The notes under the pieces were generated by a model. It saw nothing but the letters and a program-made list of their open reading frames with translations, was not told the origin of the DNA and searched no databases. From positions 1-57,000 of the forward strand of contig CAIIXF020000713.1 in NCBI GenBank assembly GCA_903813345.2: DNA of 57,000 nt, given 5' to 3'. Shown piece after piece: positions 24,061 to 35,368 of the stretch (positions are counted from its first letter, which is position 1; the number at the start of each line of letters is the position of its first letter). The translations under genes were made by a program, and so were the position numbers. The DNA comes from Owenia fusiformis. Lineage: Eukaryota > Annelida > Polychaeta > Sabellida > Oweniidae.

Positions 24061-24230
24061 ATTTTGCGTTAGTGCGACCCGTTTTTTCAATGTTAGTTCT
24101 CTGCAAAGACGTTTTCCAAAATCTATAGGATAACCGAGCATTCCGCATCGCATATTCCCATGTGCCTCTACCGTATCATAGAAATCACAATCTTCCGACA
24201 ATTCCGAGTTCTGCATGAAGTTGGCATTAC
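24061..24230 (-). CDS. exon 2 of secreted stanniocalcin-like cysteine-rich protein
   Basis: Minus-strand exon bounded by acceptor TTGTCTTCAG (ending at 24231) and donor GTAAGTATC (from 24060), both strong. It is open for 170 bp (2 bases plus 56 codons). The product starts NANFMQNSELSEDCDFYDTV and contains three Cys residues (EDC, MRC, RLC) and an AHGNMRCG block. Its first two bases complete the glycine codon left by exon 1, and it ends in phase 0, which fits exon 3 at 11234. A 12.8-kb intron separates it from exon 3. No stop or frame damage is visible. Confidence 0.68.
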
Positions 24231-24410
24231 CTGAAGACAAGTAATATGTAATATTTGATTTAAGTCACCAAAATAACTCGAAATTAGGCATATAGAATAT
24301 AATATGTTAAAGGCTATCAGTATTTCTTTGTAGCATAAACAAACTCGCTATTTATTCTTGAAGACAGCAACAATTTACACCTTTCCGTATGTCTAATTTT
24401 AAGATCTTAC

Positions 24411-24465
24411 CTTCGAAAACAAAAACGATGAGAAAGAGCAATCCTAATCCCGTCAAGTGAGCCAT
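24411..24465 (-). CDS. exon 1 (signal peptide) of secreted stanniocalcin-like protein
   Basis: The start codon is at 24465-24463. The 18 codons encode MAHLTGLGLLFLIVFVFE, a classic secretion signal: short N-region and a leucine/valine/phenylalanine core. The exon ends with one base (phase 1) at donor GTAAGATC (24410). The intron to exon 2 is only 180 bp. A TATA-like TATAATA lies about 25 bases upstream of the ATG on the minus strand (24487-24494), which would give an unusually short leader, so it may not be the promoter. An untranslated first exon further upstream is equally possible. Confidence 0.68.
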
Positions 24466-24879
24466 TTCTGTTTGTTCGATATGCAAATATTATAGCAGTC
24501 CGAACTTTGATCTATAGGCCTACTTAGTCTGGTGTTTTTATGTAGTTCATAAATATTAAACAAGAAGGAGCGATAACTAATTTTTTAGCACACATATCCA
24601 GCATAATTTTTCTCAAATGGCGTATATCCAAATGAGCCGTACGTCTAGAATACCAGCCCCGGATATCTGTCGGTATTCCGCCGCCCCGAAAACATGGTAG
24701 AACCGAGACCTCAGCCTTATAGCGTATAATTCAACCCCTAAAAATAGAACAAGATTGGGAAATGTAACCCCTAAAAATAAATAGAACAGATGGGAGAACA
24801 TAACAGGCTTAAAACTAAAACTTGATGATGATGATGATATATGATGATCTAAAACGAAAATGAAATATTTAGCACGTTT

Positions 24880-25440
24880 TAAAAATATATTTGTACACGT
24901 TAATTGCCTCTGTCACATTTGTTATACGGCTACGAAAAAGCGGCCGATTGTACTTTTCCGAAATCGAGGAAATGATAATCCCCACTCCGAAATCGCCCTA
25001 CGCCGTATTTCTATTTTGACAGGCCATGGGACTACCGATGATAATAATACGAAGTTTTTTTTTATTTTCCATCTACCTTCGACTTAGAATTTAGACGTGA
25101 CATGATCATTCATTAGCTAAGCTTAGCTTCAGCTTGGCCGCAAGTGGTCGCCGTGCGGTCGACGTACTACGCCGACGACAACATTGCGCCTGGTTTGGTA
25201 GTTTTCAAGAAAGGACGACTAAAACCCAGTGACATTTAATTTGCTACCGTGTAATTGTAATTGTGGTTCACAGAGGTCAAACATTTTGGGGCAGCCGAAA
25301 GTCGACATTACAGTCACTCGACGCGAAAAAAGGCACCGTGGATCCATTAAAACTTCTACGGTGATCGTAGAAATGAGTAACTTCGAGCTACAATTTCTAC
25401 GGCCTGTCAAAACTGGATACACCGTCAGGAAACCGTAAGG
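24880..25440. repeat. dispersed repeat rich in CGGTCGCCGTAGAAAT-like words
   Basis: Contains ACATTTGTTATACGGC, CTACGCCGTATTTCTATTTT and GACAGGCC, and the inverted CTACGGCCTGTCAAAAC, with CGCCGTGCGGTCGACG in between. The same vocabulary recurs at 36000-36300, 41570-41960 and 45897-46351. It sits between the two divergent gene starts. Open frames on both strands at 25219-25443 are by-products of the repeat. Confidence 0.6.
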
Positions 25441-25444
25441 CATG

Positions 25445-26023
25445 GATTTATTGACGGAGAAAATGGATTATAAGTCGGATGTTTTATAGTGTTAACATCA
25501 ATACTCTTTAAAATAGACATCCTGTCAGTGTAAAAAATGTAATTAAAATGGATATCTTTCGGGTGAACTGAACCCCTTCCTTTCTACTAAACTATAATAA
25601 ACGCCATGCATAAATCACTATACAAGTACAATAAAAGCCCTGATCATGTATATCTATTGTACTGTATCTAATAAAAAAACATATAAATCAACACTACAAA
25701 TTATTACAATTCTAAGTATTCTATAAAGATACCTTGTTGTTCTAAACAATAGAAACTGTTGATGTGAAATGCATGTTATATACCGTATGTGGAATTCTAG
25801 GAGAACTGCATTAGACATCTGGTGAGTATTATTTGTGGTATATATATGCTACAAATCGATTGATATTCCGAACCGCTGTCTACTTATTTTTATTTGTTTG
25901 CCTAAATCAGTGAATGCTTGCACATATTGATGCTAGCCTACAATACAAAATTGAATGTCTTCATTCAATTGACGGCATTAACTGCGTTAACAATAATTCA
26001 CATATATATTCTAGGTTTTGGCG
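25445..26023. other. upstream region of the PLAT-domain gene
   Basis: No repeat or coding frame is supported. A TATATATTCTAG sequence ends at 26013, ten bases before the start codon, and could be a splice acceptor, which would mean an untranslated exon lies further upstream. Confidence 0.35.
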
Positions 26024-26081
26024 ATGGTGCATTTTACCGTGGTTTACATTACTTTGCTACTAGCAGTGACAATAGAAAAGG
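26024..26081 (+). CDS. exon 1 (signal peptide) of secreted PLAT-domain protein
   Basis: ATG at 26024 followed by 19 codons MVHFTVVYITLLLAVTIEK and one extra base, ending at a consensus donor GTAAGTATCC (from 26082). The hydrophobic core TVVYITLLLAV is a typical secretion signal. The exon ends in phase 1, which joins in frame to exon 2 at 42404 (needs two bases). The first intron is 16.3 kb and full of mobile elements. Confidence 0.7.
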
Positions 26082-26118
26082 GTAAGTATCCAATAATCAC
26101 AAGTTGAATTGATTCCTG

Positions 26119-26345
26119 GGTCACGTTTGCTCCGATCCATTGCCCGGTGTCCGGCCGATTGAGTACTTTGTTCAAAACTAAATACAATTTTGAACAAAAT
26201 ACTAACGTACGTCTGTACGTACGTCCGTACATACGTCCGTCCGTCCGGGCAATAACTCAAATACAATTGGCTCGATTCTGTCCACACATATACTCTATGG
26301 GGGTAAGTTCTGCTCGAAAGTCGATTTTCAAAAATGGCGGCCATT
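26119..26345. repeat. partial palindromic MITE plus CGTCCGTACGT microsatellite and dispersed terminal repeat
   Basis: GTCACGTTTGCTCCGAT and GGCCGATTGAGTACTTTGTT match one half of the 126-bp MITE at 46437-46562. They run into an ACGTACGTCCGTACATACG / CCGTCCGTCCGGGCAATAACTC stretch. GGGCAATAACTCAAATAC and the following CTCTATGGGGGTAAGTTCTG are inverted at 35000-35110. It is a chimera of two repeat ends. Confidence 0.65.
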
Positions 26346-26388
26346 TTAGTGATTTAGGTATAATATGTAAAACTATAATAGCAATATG

Positions 26389-26719
26389 CAGGGGCGGATC
26401 CAGGAACCAACAAGGGGGGGGGCCCAAATTTCAGGTCAAAGAAAAAACGTCCGCGCTTGCGCGGAAAAAAATTTTGGGCCCCTAAAATCCAAAAGTGGGC
26501 CCAAATTTTGAAATTTTGAGGCCCATTTTCTTCAAAATTTGGCCTGAAATTAACAAATAAGGCCTTAAAAGGCCCAGTAATGACCAAAAAGGCCCACTTT
26601 TTGGGGTCTGAAGGCCTTGTTTGGCCCAAAAATTTTTTTGGGCCCAATTTTTTTTTTCTGGGCCCACCCAAGGGGGGGGGGCCCGGGCCCCTGGGCCCCC
26701 CCCCCCTAATCCGCCAGTG
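26389..26719. mobile_element. short element with CAGGGGCGGATCC / ATCCGCCAGTG ends
   Basis: Left end CAGGGGCGGATCCAGGA, right end AATCCGCCAGTG (inverted CACTGGCGGATT). ATATG is duplicated exactly on both sides (26384-26388 and 26720-26724). Between are many TGGGCCCAAATTTT-type blocks and G/C homopolymers. Flanking DNA matches the uninterrupted repeat at 33750-33830 (inverted), which supplies the empty site. Minus-strand frames at 26354-26671 are low-complexity artefacts. I recall similar GGCGGATCCAGG ends in other animal genomes, but cannot name the family. Confidence 0.75.
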
Positions 26720-26724
26720 ATATG

Positions 26725-27222
26725 TAAAAAATTATATAGGACATTAATAAAGCTAGAAATGTAGATATTAAAGAAAAAACACAGCAGCCATCTTTACACG
26801 CTATTTTACGATTTTTGCTGTAACTCAGCGATTTTGTTCGTATTTGTATTATGGCACACTGTCTAAGAAGGTCTAAAAGGCGGCCATTAAAAATTCGCCA
26901 TTTCAACGTTTTAGTTAGCACAACTCGAGAAGAATTAGAGCGATTTTGTTCATAATTGATATGTGAATACTATAAGAATGCCATACTATCTAATTAGTCA
27001 CATGCGAGTAGGTAGTTACCCGTTTCGCCACCAGGTGGCTGACTCGGGGGAAATAACATGGCAGGGTATTCCCTTAAACTTGAATATTTTTAGTGGTTCA
27101 CTTTTCGTATTACCCTCATGTATCTGATAGTTATACAAATTAAAATATGTCCAGTAAAAGAAATTATCCTACATTTTGTGTACAATATGTGTAATAACAT
27201 CAAAAAAATTTTGATATCTATT
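26725..27222. repeat. diverged ATGGCGGCC-type repeat, no gene
   Basis: Continues the repeat interrupted at 26389. Blocks such as CCTATATAATT (inverted), CAGCAAAAATCG (inverted) and CATATGAACAAAATCGCT (inverted) match the satellite at 33110-34930. After about 27000 nothing is recognised. Confidence 0.55.
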
Positions 27223-29140
27223 CACGAAGGGAAAGCCTACCCGTGTATATACAACCTACCGCCGAGCAAAGACCCGAAGATGTCTGAAAATGTAGGGGAT
27301 AAGTTAATAAACTCCTGTTTATATATTGAATTTCTCGATATGAGAAATAGATAAAATACAGAATTATTTGTAACAGATAGGACTATAGTAGTTGTTCCAG
27401 GCACTCATGTTTGCAGAATAATGAGTACTTTATGCAATATTTACTATCAAATCGCTAAATTCAACTTCTAAATATTACAATGATGTTTTACATCTTAAAT
27501 AAGTAAGAACCATGGCTGTATTTACTCCATTTGATTAAAAGATACAATAGGTGCAAATATTTCACATTTGTTTTACTGCCATACGTTGCATAAGAATTCA
27601 CCGGTGAAAGTTGAAAATGAAAGATCCGATTATATCACGAGTACGATTCTATAGGACCCGATGCTACCGCCTGAGTATTCCGATTATACCGTGAGTAAAA
27701 CCCGATGAGGTAGTGAGTAAGCTTTCGGATGATCATATAATAACATGAAGTATATCACAAAAATTCCTGTTAATAGTACAATAACGTCATTTCCGAAGGT
27801 CCAATATTTCACTATATTGCTCGCAGAATAGACGTTATTAGTATTATTACCACCGTTAACAACCAGGACTGAAGCAGGAAGAAAATCTTACGCACTGAAC
27901 GATATCTAATTTCCCGGGGAAAATTGTCTGAAATGCATTCTTGACCACCACTATGACGTCACATATTGCTCAGGTCGATATAGTAAAATTAACGCCTTCT
28001 AAACTCGCACTAAAACCCCTAGAACTGGCCCGGCAAGGTGGTAAAAATATGATATAATTCGTCAACGTGTGTGTCCCGCAAAGTTCTTTAAAACATTGAA
28101 TTCATTTCATTGTTGATAATATCATCACTTCTATTTGACTACTGTGCTCATAATCCAATGACTTCGGTACGTGTTATTTTGTATCTACCAAGACGGTTAA
28201 CATATAAAAAAAAGTTATATATTTTGATTGATCTAAAATGTGCAAAGTTAAAAGACCCGTTTTGCTCATTCGCTCTCAATTTTGAATAAGATAACATATC
28301 AGTAGAACAGCTACTAAAATGAAAAAGATTGACCACTAGAGATTAGGAACTTGAAACATATTCATCTTAATCCATATATATGGATAATAATTGATTTAAA
28401 TGCAATTTCGTACTAATCCTATCCTCCAGTGTTGATAGCCTAATTTCTGTTGTGTCAGCCTGGGTCAAAATGTTACAATAGTATTAATAATGAGGAACCC
28501 TTCTTATAAAGGCAATTAAATCAAGGTTCGAAAACTCCCAAAAGTAACCCTAACACTATTTCATCATCAGCACGTCATAAACTCGACGATGTCATCGGAT
28601 ATCTACATGTTTTACTCAAGTAATGTTCGGATTCTGAGATCCTTTACTCAAGATATTTTCGGATCTTTATTATGTTACTCATGGTCCGATGTCCGATAAC
28701 ATCGGATCTTTTAGGACAAAGTTTATGTGAAGATTTTGCTGTTCAAAACTGCTATTTTGACCTAATAGTTGGACACTTAATATATTATGCATATGGCATG
28801 CATTTACCGACCCAGGTATGTCTCGTTTTCAATTAAAGCGAATATGAATGAGAAAACAACCCGAAAACCATTATACGTTTTACTTATCTCTTAATTTGTA
28901 CATAAAAATATATTTCAACTATAATTCTAGGCCAATTTCGCCTGCTAGAACATCTTAGTAACGATTCTAACCATCCAAGGGAATTGATAGAGGTCCAATA
29001 TTACCTCCATTATCCAATATACAATCCTCCATTATTGTCCATTTTCCATGAGATGTAGTTTACCAAACATTGGATTGGCGGTATATGCGTGTCTTACTCG
29101 GCGGTAGGTTGTATATACACGGGTAGACTTTCCCCTCGTG
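27223..29140. mobile_element. non-autonomous TIR element, copy 2 of family with CACGAGGGGAAAGTC ends
   Basis: Ends are CACGAAGGGAAAGCCTACCC and the inverted CACGAGGGGAAAGTCTACCC. TCTATT is present on both sides (27217-27222 and 29141-29146, 6 bp). It is collinear with 4481-6132 at high identity, including the GATCCGATGT region, but carries an extra 274 bp at 27775-28048. No coding capacity. It lies in intron 1 of the PLAT gene. Confidence 0.8.
27775..28048. mobile_element. 274-bp element with two successive hairpins, nested insertion
   Basis: Absent from the matching point of copy 1 (near 5032, GTTAATATGATATAATTC), which is the empty site. It begins AGTACAATAACGTCATTTC and ends AGGTGGTAAAAAT. 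A second copy lies at 45133-45387. Possible target duplication AAT. Internal structure is described under that copy. Confidence 0.8.
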
Positions 29141-29157
29141 TCTATTGGCAAAATAAA

Positions 29158-29275
29158 TAACTGGAGGATATCGCCACGATATACTCCGGAAAACCAATAT
29201 GAGGGGGATATCGTGACGATATACTCAGGGAAACCAATATGCGGAGGATGTCGTGACCATATACTCCGCTTGTTT
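29158..29275. repeat. three tandem copies of a ~47-bp unit
   Basis: The unit GGAGGATATCGCCACGATAT followed by ACTCCGGAAAACCAATATG repeats three times with substitutions. ATATCGTCACGATAT-type words inside are near-palindromic. Confidence 0.8.
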
Positions 29276-29289
29276 ATTTCCTGCAAAAT

Positions 29290-29960
29290 TGAACTACGAG
29301 TATTTGCATGAAATTTATTTTTTAGTATACACTATTAGAAAGTGTAGGATAATAAGGACATCCTATGACCTTTTCAGAATATCATTTTAATCTACTCGGT
29401 GATATTGATAAATTCACTCGTTCGCTTCGCTCTCTCCCTGACCTAGAAGTCACATTTTCAAAAAATAAATTTTCAATGTTGGTAAATTCTTTTCAAAACC
29501 ATATTTCTAGATGTAATTTTACATGTAGATTTCAAATATGACATCACTTTGACTGAATTTTGAATGTTAAATGACATAAGTTCCATTTTTAGGTTCGGTT
29601 TTTCGCACGACATGCGCATTAAATCCTGCAATAATTGGTTTAAATTATTACAACGCAGGTGTAATCAATAACTAAATTGAAACTTATGATTTAAGGTAGA
29701 TGTCACTTACATTCATTATTTCACTGAAGTCCCAACCTATAATGTACCTTAAATTGCGGTAATGTATTTGTTTAGTATAAAAACAAAAAGCATACACCGA
29801 ACAGTAGTGTAATAACAGATTATGAACTGACCCCAAATATATGGATGTTTGATGTACAAATTAAAACCGAACTGATCTCAGAAAACCAATTTGAATCATG
29901 GGAATGAAGTACTTCCATTAATGAAAAACCGAACCAAGTAAAAACCTAACCTCGCGCAGA
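29290..29960. other. no gene recognised
   Basis: Intron DNA. Nothing repetitive or coding was identified beyond simple A/T runs. Confidence 0.35.
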
Positions 29961-29964
29961 TTGC

Positions 29965-30480
29965 CCCCACTCCACTTTGGGCAGTAGGTGGCCATTTTGA
30001 AAAATGGCCGCCATTTTTACGTTTTTTACTATAACTCGAAAAGTAGTAAAGCGATTTTGTTCATATTTGATATGTAAATACTATAAGCACGGCACACTGT
30101 GCAATGACACACATTTGAAAAAATGGCCACCATTTACATGTAGGCCTAAGTGTGTGCGATTTTATAGAACTTTTATATGTACCTACTTAGAAGCCTATTG
30201 CACTATATGATGACAATTCGGCTCGTGAGCAACCATTTTGAAAATGGAGGCCTTTGTTGTGTGTTATTTTACGATTTTTGCTATATCGGGTGTCCCAAAA
30301 ATGAGACACTTTTTGACAAATATTTTCTCGGGAAATGATGGAACAAAGGACCTTATACACCCTCCATTGGGATCTCCCCATGGGGAAAAAATAATTCATC
30401 TGATTTTTCAAAATGAGTATTCTGCTTCAATTATTACATTTATATGCACACTAGTATCTTGTTGACCTATATTCAGCACT
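29965..30480. repeat. inverted-orientation copies of the ATGGCGGCC satellite and a mariner-like end
   Basis: GGCCATTTTGAAAAATGGCC, ACTATAACTCGAAAAGTAG and AGCGATTTTGTTCATATTTG are the complement of the 33.1-34.9 kb satellite unit. At about 30290, ATCGGGTGTCCCAAAAATGA resembles a mariner-type terminus. A related form is at 36397. Open frames here are not genes. Confidence 0.6.
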
Positions 30481-30631
30481 GTATTGATGTATAGGCCACT
30501 TATTAGGGTCATAATTCAATCATGAAGTGTAGAGGCTTAGATTCCAAACCAGGAAGTATTTTTGTGTCTGTCACAATCCATTTGCATCCTACGCATCCCT
30601 GCATCTTATCCAAATATGTTACTACATAATG

Positions 30632-32561
30632 GTACCTGTTACACTGCTGGGTTGAGTCTAACGAAGCATTTTTGTAACGAAGGTTAGCGAAAAAATTGTG
30701 TCCACACTGGCTTTATCCAACCCTAACGAAGCAATTATTTGGTGTTACACTGCACTTAAAATGCTTCGTTGCGCGTGCGCAGTACTCATCTACCCCACCC
30801 ACTTATTATGATTAATATTTTTATCCTTTTGATCAAACTCAAAAATCTAATTCTTAATGTTTATTTTAACAATTGGACTAGTCTGTAATATCGTATAAAA
30901 CGTTCAATTTCCAAATGGACTTCTCAGTTATATTTCAAATGGTGTAGCCATTATTAAAATATCTCGGTGTTCGGCTGGTGGTTTAACTACTATTTCATGA
31001 TCAATTCATTTTAGTATGAATATTACCCGTCTCGCCAATATTTCATGCATATTTGAGTGAGTTTGACATAAATTAGTATGTTAATCCATCAGCCGTCCGT
31101 TGAATTCGAAAATGGCGCAAATTGGAAGAAACTTAAATAAAATATCAGTTGTAAGCATCGTCTTACGACACATCAATAGTGTTTGGGGCTGGCCTAAAAC
31201 ATTCAGCCTCTCTGTGGCAAATTTCTGTCGACAAGAAACAATTTTGGCCATCGTTCCTTGTCCGCAGGTTTTACTGTATTTGTATACGGAAGTTTTGAAA
31301 CGTAATTAATTCAATATATTTAAACATGAAGTTTAAATTCAATTACAATTTAATCTCATACTGCACCGTTTTTCTTCAAACTTGTTCCATTCAAAGCATA
31401 ACAAAAATCCCTTTCTGATGGTACATTATTCTCTTAAACAGAGTCCCTACTTCCAGCGGCATTTTGGTCCCCAGCTGTAAGAAGGCCTTCTAACAGCTGG
31501 GGACCAAAACACTGCTAGAACGAGGGACTCTTTACAATAAAGTAATGCACCGACAGAAAGGCAATTTTGTTTTGCTTTTAATGGTATAGGTTTGAAGAAA
31601 AACGATGCAGTATGAGACTCGCAATCCTTGATTTTCAAGCATCTGGTAGGTCGAAAATTCAAATTAACGATCGAAGTTAGGACCGAGTGAGTTTTAACCA
31701 CCAGCCGAACACCGAGATATTTTAGTAATGGCTACACTATTTGAAATATAACTGAGAAGTCCATTTGGAAATTGAACGTTTTTATACGATATTACATACT
31801 AGTCGTCTGTATAAACCCCAAATCCAATTCCTCCTAGTAATTAACATAGGCCTATTTTTATTCCATATGTTTTCCAAAGGAAATCATAGAAAATGAAAAC
31901 AATACTTGTAATCGTATTTACAGCGGAAATATATAAAAATCGAAATGATAGGAAAAATGTATGGACATGTGTACGGAATGATCATATTCATCTTGTTTTA
32001 TTTTCCCGAGAATTTTGAACTAGTCTTTTTCTGTGCTGATTTGTTAAAACAAAGATTAAAAATTAGATTTTTGAGTTTGATCAATGGTTTATATCAAAAG
32101 AATAAAAATATTAATCTTAATAAGTGGGTGGGGCACAATTTTTTCGCTAACCTTCGTTACAAAAATGCTTCGTTAGACTCAACCCAGCAGTGTAACAGGT
32201 ACCATTGACGCAAATAGGTAATTATTTTAATCAAAACGTAGCATTACAATAATACGTACTTAAAAACATGTTCTTTCCTCGCGATTCCTCTCATTTATAC
32301 AAAATGATGAATGTGCTTTTTATTACGCGCATGCGCAAACCGCCAACTAAGCATTTTCTAACGAAGCTACCTGTTACACAGGCCAAAAAAGCTTCGTTGG
32401 GACCTAACCTTCGTTGAATTTTCCACTCAATTGCTTCGTTATTAACTAACCTTTTCTAACGAAGGCGGAGGTGTTACACTGGCCCAAAATTGCTTCGTTA
32501 CGAAGCGTTTTGTCAAATTGCTTCGTAACGAAGCATTTCAACTGGCCTGTGTAACAGGGGT
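30632..32561. mobile_element. foldback element B, rearranged relative of element A
   Basis: Begins GTACCTGTTACACTGCTGGG and ends with GGCCTGTGTAACAGGGGT. Flanks TAATG (30627-30631) and CAATG (32562-32566) form a 5-bp duplication with one mismatch. Relative to A it is inverted overall, but it contains the A right-end block twice in opposite orientations (30632-30980 and about 31690-32205) and then the A left-end block (32206-32561). GGACCAAAACACTGC and flanking hairpin DNA at 31370-31620 match 12670-12930. It looks like a tail-to-tail product. Confidence 0.75.
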
Positions 32562-33109
32562 CAATGAGATATAATAGTATAATCTTTGGTTTTACAAACT
32601 TGTATGATAAATGATAAGTGTAAAAGTTGTTTTTGGAGCATTTTTCTATCGCCATTTTGTAGGGAAAAAAAATGATGAAAAAATGTACAATCTTTTAATT
32701 TGAAGTATGACCTGAATCGATTGCAAACTTCATATTTGCACATTTGATGAGATAAACCATTTGTGTCATATTGTGAAATTATTAAGTTTGCAATCGATTC
32801 AGGTCATAGTGTATTTCTGTGATAATCAATGGAAACCAATGGCTTCTATTGGGATCTGCTGATATCCTCATGTTAAGTCAATGGTACACAGTCCCATGTA
32901 AGTCAATACAACCTTACTGAACGAAATGATCCCTATCTCAGCTTATGTGTGCCCGAGCACTTTAATATTTTCCAAAGTATTATATGACATTTTATTCTTC
33001 ATGTTACACCTAAGAATGATTCATTTTGACCATAGGGATATTTGCTAATAATCGCACCTCTTCCTTTACTGAAAATTTGTACAAAGTAGGCCAGGAGTAT
33101 AACAAAATT

Positions 33110-34930
33110 GTTTTTCAAAATGGCCGCCTTCTACCAAAAGTGTCATTAGACAGTGTGTCATGGTTATAGTATTCACATACAAAATATGAACAAAATCGCT
33201 CCACTACTTTTCGAGTTAGAGTAAAATACGTTAAAATGGCGGCCATTTTGAAAAATGGCCGCCTTCTACCAAAAGTGTCATTAGACAGTGTGCCATGCTT
33301 ATAGTATTCACATACCAAATATGAACAAAATCGCTTCACTACTTTTCGAGTTATAGTAAAATACGTTAAAATGGCGGCCATTTTTCAAAATTTTTTTCGA
33401 AATGGCCGCCTTCTACCCAAAGCTTTATAGGACAGTGTGTCATGCTTATGTATTCACATACCAAATATGAACAAAATCGCTCCACTACTTTTCGAGTTAT
33501 AGTAAAATACGTTAAAATGGCGGCCATTTTTCAAAATGGTGGCCATTTTTCAAAATGGTGGCCATTTTTCAAAATGGCCGCCTTCTACCAAATGTGTCTT
33601 TAGACAGTGTGCAATGTTTCTAGTATTCACATCCCAAATATGAACAAAATCACTCCACTACTTTTCGAGTTACAGCAAAAATCGTAAAATAACGAGTAAA
33701 GGCCGCCATTTTTCAAGATGGCTGCCATGTGCTTCTTTAATATCTACATTTCTAGCTTTATTAATGTCCTATATAATTTTTTTACATCTAAAACATATTG
33801 CTATTACAGTTTTACATATTGCACCTAAATTACTGTAAATTATGCACTAAAATGGCCGCAATTTTATACCAAAAGATGGGAGGCAATTTGACAAGTAATT
33901 TCTCAGCAAAAGATGAGCCAAATTCTTGTGTTATTTTAGTGTAATGGATATGTTAGAGATTAGTTTCATATTATATAGTGTATTTTTTAAGTAAAGATAA
34001 TATGTCAAAACCAGAACAACGGCAACGCCAAAGCGTAGCGAATCCCTTCGAACAGCCATGGATGGCATTTTTACAAACAAAGTATATAGCAAAAATGGTA
34101 GCCATTTTTCAAAATGGCCGCCTTCTTCCAAAAGTGTCATTAGACCATGTGCTATGCTTATAGTATTCACATACCAAATATGAACAAAATCGCTCCACTA
34201 CTTTTCAAGTTATAGTAAAATACATTAAAAAGGCGGCCATTTTTCAAAATGGCCACCTTCTACCAAAAGTACCATTAGACAGTGTGCCGTGCTTATAGTA
34301 TTTACATACCAAATATAAACAAAATCGCTCCACTACTTTTCGAGTTATAGTAAAATACGTTTAAATGGCGGCCATTTTGAAAAATGACCGCCTTCTACCA
34401 AAAGTGTCATTAGACAGTGTGCCATGCTTACAGTATTCACATACCAAATATGAACAAAATCGCTTCACTACTTTTCGAGTTATAGTAAAATGCGTTAAAA
34501 TGGCGGCCATTTTTCAAAATTTTTTTTCAAAATGGCCGCCTTCTACCAAAAGTGTCATAGGACAGTGTGTCATGCTTATAGTATTCACATACCAAATATG
34601 AACAAAATCGCTCCACTACTTTTCGAGTTAGAGTAAAATACGTTAAAATGGCGGCCATTTTTCAAAATGGTGGCCCTTTTTCAAAATAGTGGATATTTTT
34701 CAAAATGGCCGCCTTCTACCAAATGTGTCTTTAGACAGTGTGCAATGTTTCTAGTATTCACATCCCAAATATGAACAAAATCACTCCACTACTTTTCGAG
34801 TTACAGCAAAAATCGTAAAATAACGAGTAAAGGCCGCCATTTTTCAAGATGGCTGCCATGTGCTTCTTTAATATCTACATTTCTAGCTTTATTAATGTCC
34901 TATATAATTTTTTTACATCTAAAACATATT
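33110..34930. repeat. satellite-like array built on ATGGCGGCCATTTT, about 130-175-bp units
   Basis: About ten copies of a unit reading AAAATGGCCGCCTTCTACC, AAAAGTGTCATTAGACAGTG, TATAGTATTCACATACCAAA, TATGAACAAAATCGCTCCAC, TACTTTTCGAGTTATAGTAA, then AAAATGGCGGCCATTTTTC. Starts at about 33122, 33257, 33402, 33579, 34111, 34240, 34378, 34534 and 34702. A higher-order block (33400-33835) is repeated at 34540-34980 almost unchanged. Frames such as 33115-33381 (minus) translate the repeat and are not genes. Confidence 0.9.
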
Positions 34931-34984
34931 GCTATTACAGTTTTACATATTGCACCTAAATTACTGTAAATTCTGCACTAAAAT

Positions 34985-35140
34985 GGCTGCAATTTTGAAA
35001 TGAGTGTCCATTTTGAAAATTGGCTTTCGAGCAGAACTTCTACTCCCATAGGGTATATGTGTATAAAATATGAACAAAATCGGGCCAACGGTATTTGAGT
35101 TATTGCCCGGACGGACGGACGGACAGACGGACATCATTTG
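34985..35140. repeat. dispersed repeat end with GGACGGAC run
   Basis: GGCTTTCGAGCAGAACTTCT, CTCCCATAGGGTATATGTG, AATCGGGCCAACGGTATTTG and GAGTTATTGCCCGGACGGAC are the inverted counterpart of 26230-26330. The two sites could be opposite ends of one 8.9-kb composite, or independent copies. Confidence 0.65.
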
Positions 35141-35368
35141 TTGTTGCTGCATTGGTTTCTTCATTCATTTTCTTCTTTCTTTGTCTTGATTTGATTGCGA
35201 TGTTACTTATCTTTCTTCAGGGTCCACAGACTTGAGACTGCGCATAGGTGGGTTAAACGTTTTGATCCGGCCGGAAAACTCTCCCCTTCCCCTTACTGTT
35301 GGTCTTATGCTGATTTGTCATCTTAGTTTACCCTCTTTGCGGAGAAGATACTGTTTCATATTCATTTG

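Noticed and set aside
25219-25443. Overlapping open frames of about 70 codons on both strands
   Set aside because: CG-rich repeat without stops in either direction; no splice context or domain.
26354-26671. Minus-strand frames rich in Gly/Pro/Lys (MGGPRKKKLGPKKF...)
   Set aside because: By-product of low-complexity GGGCCC/AAATTTT blocks inside the 26389-26719 element.
33115-34601. Open frames such as 33115-33381 (minus) and 34365-34601 (plus) with repeated MAAIL.. peptides
   Set aside because: They translate the ATGGCGGCC satellite unit repeatedly; the start codon is part of the repeat word.
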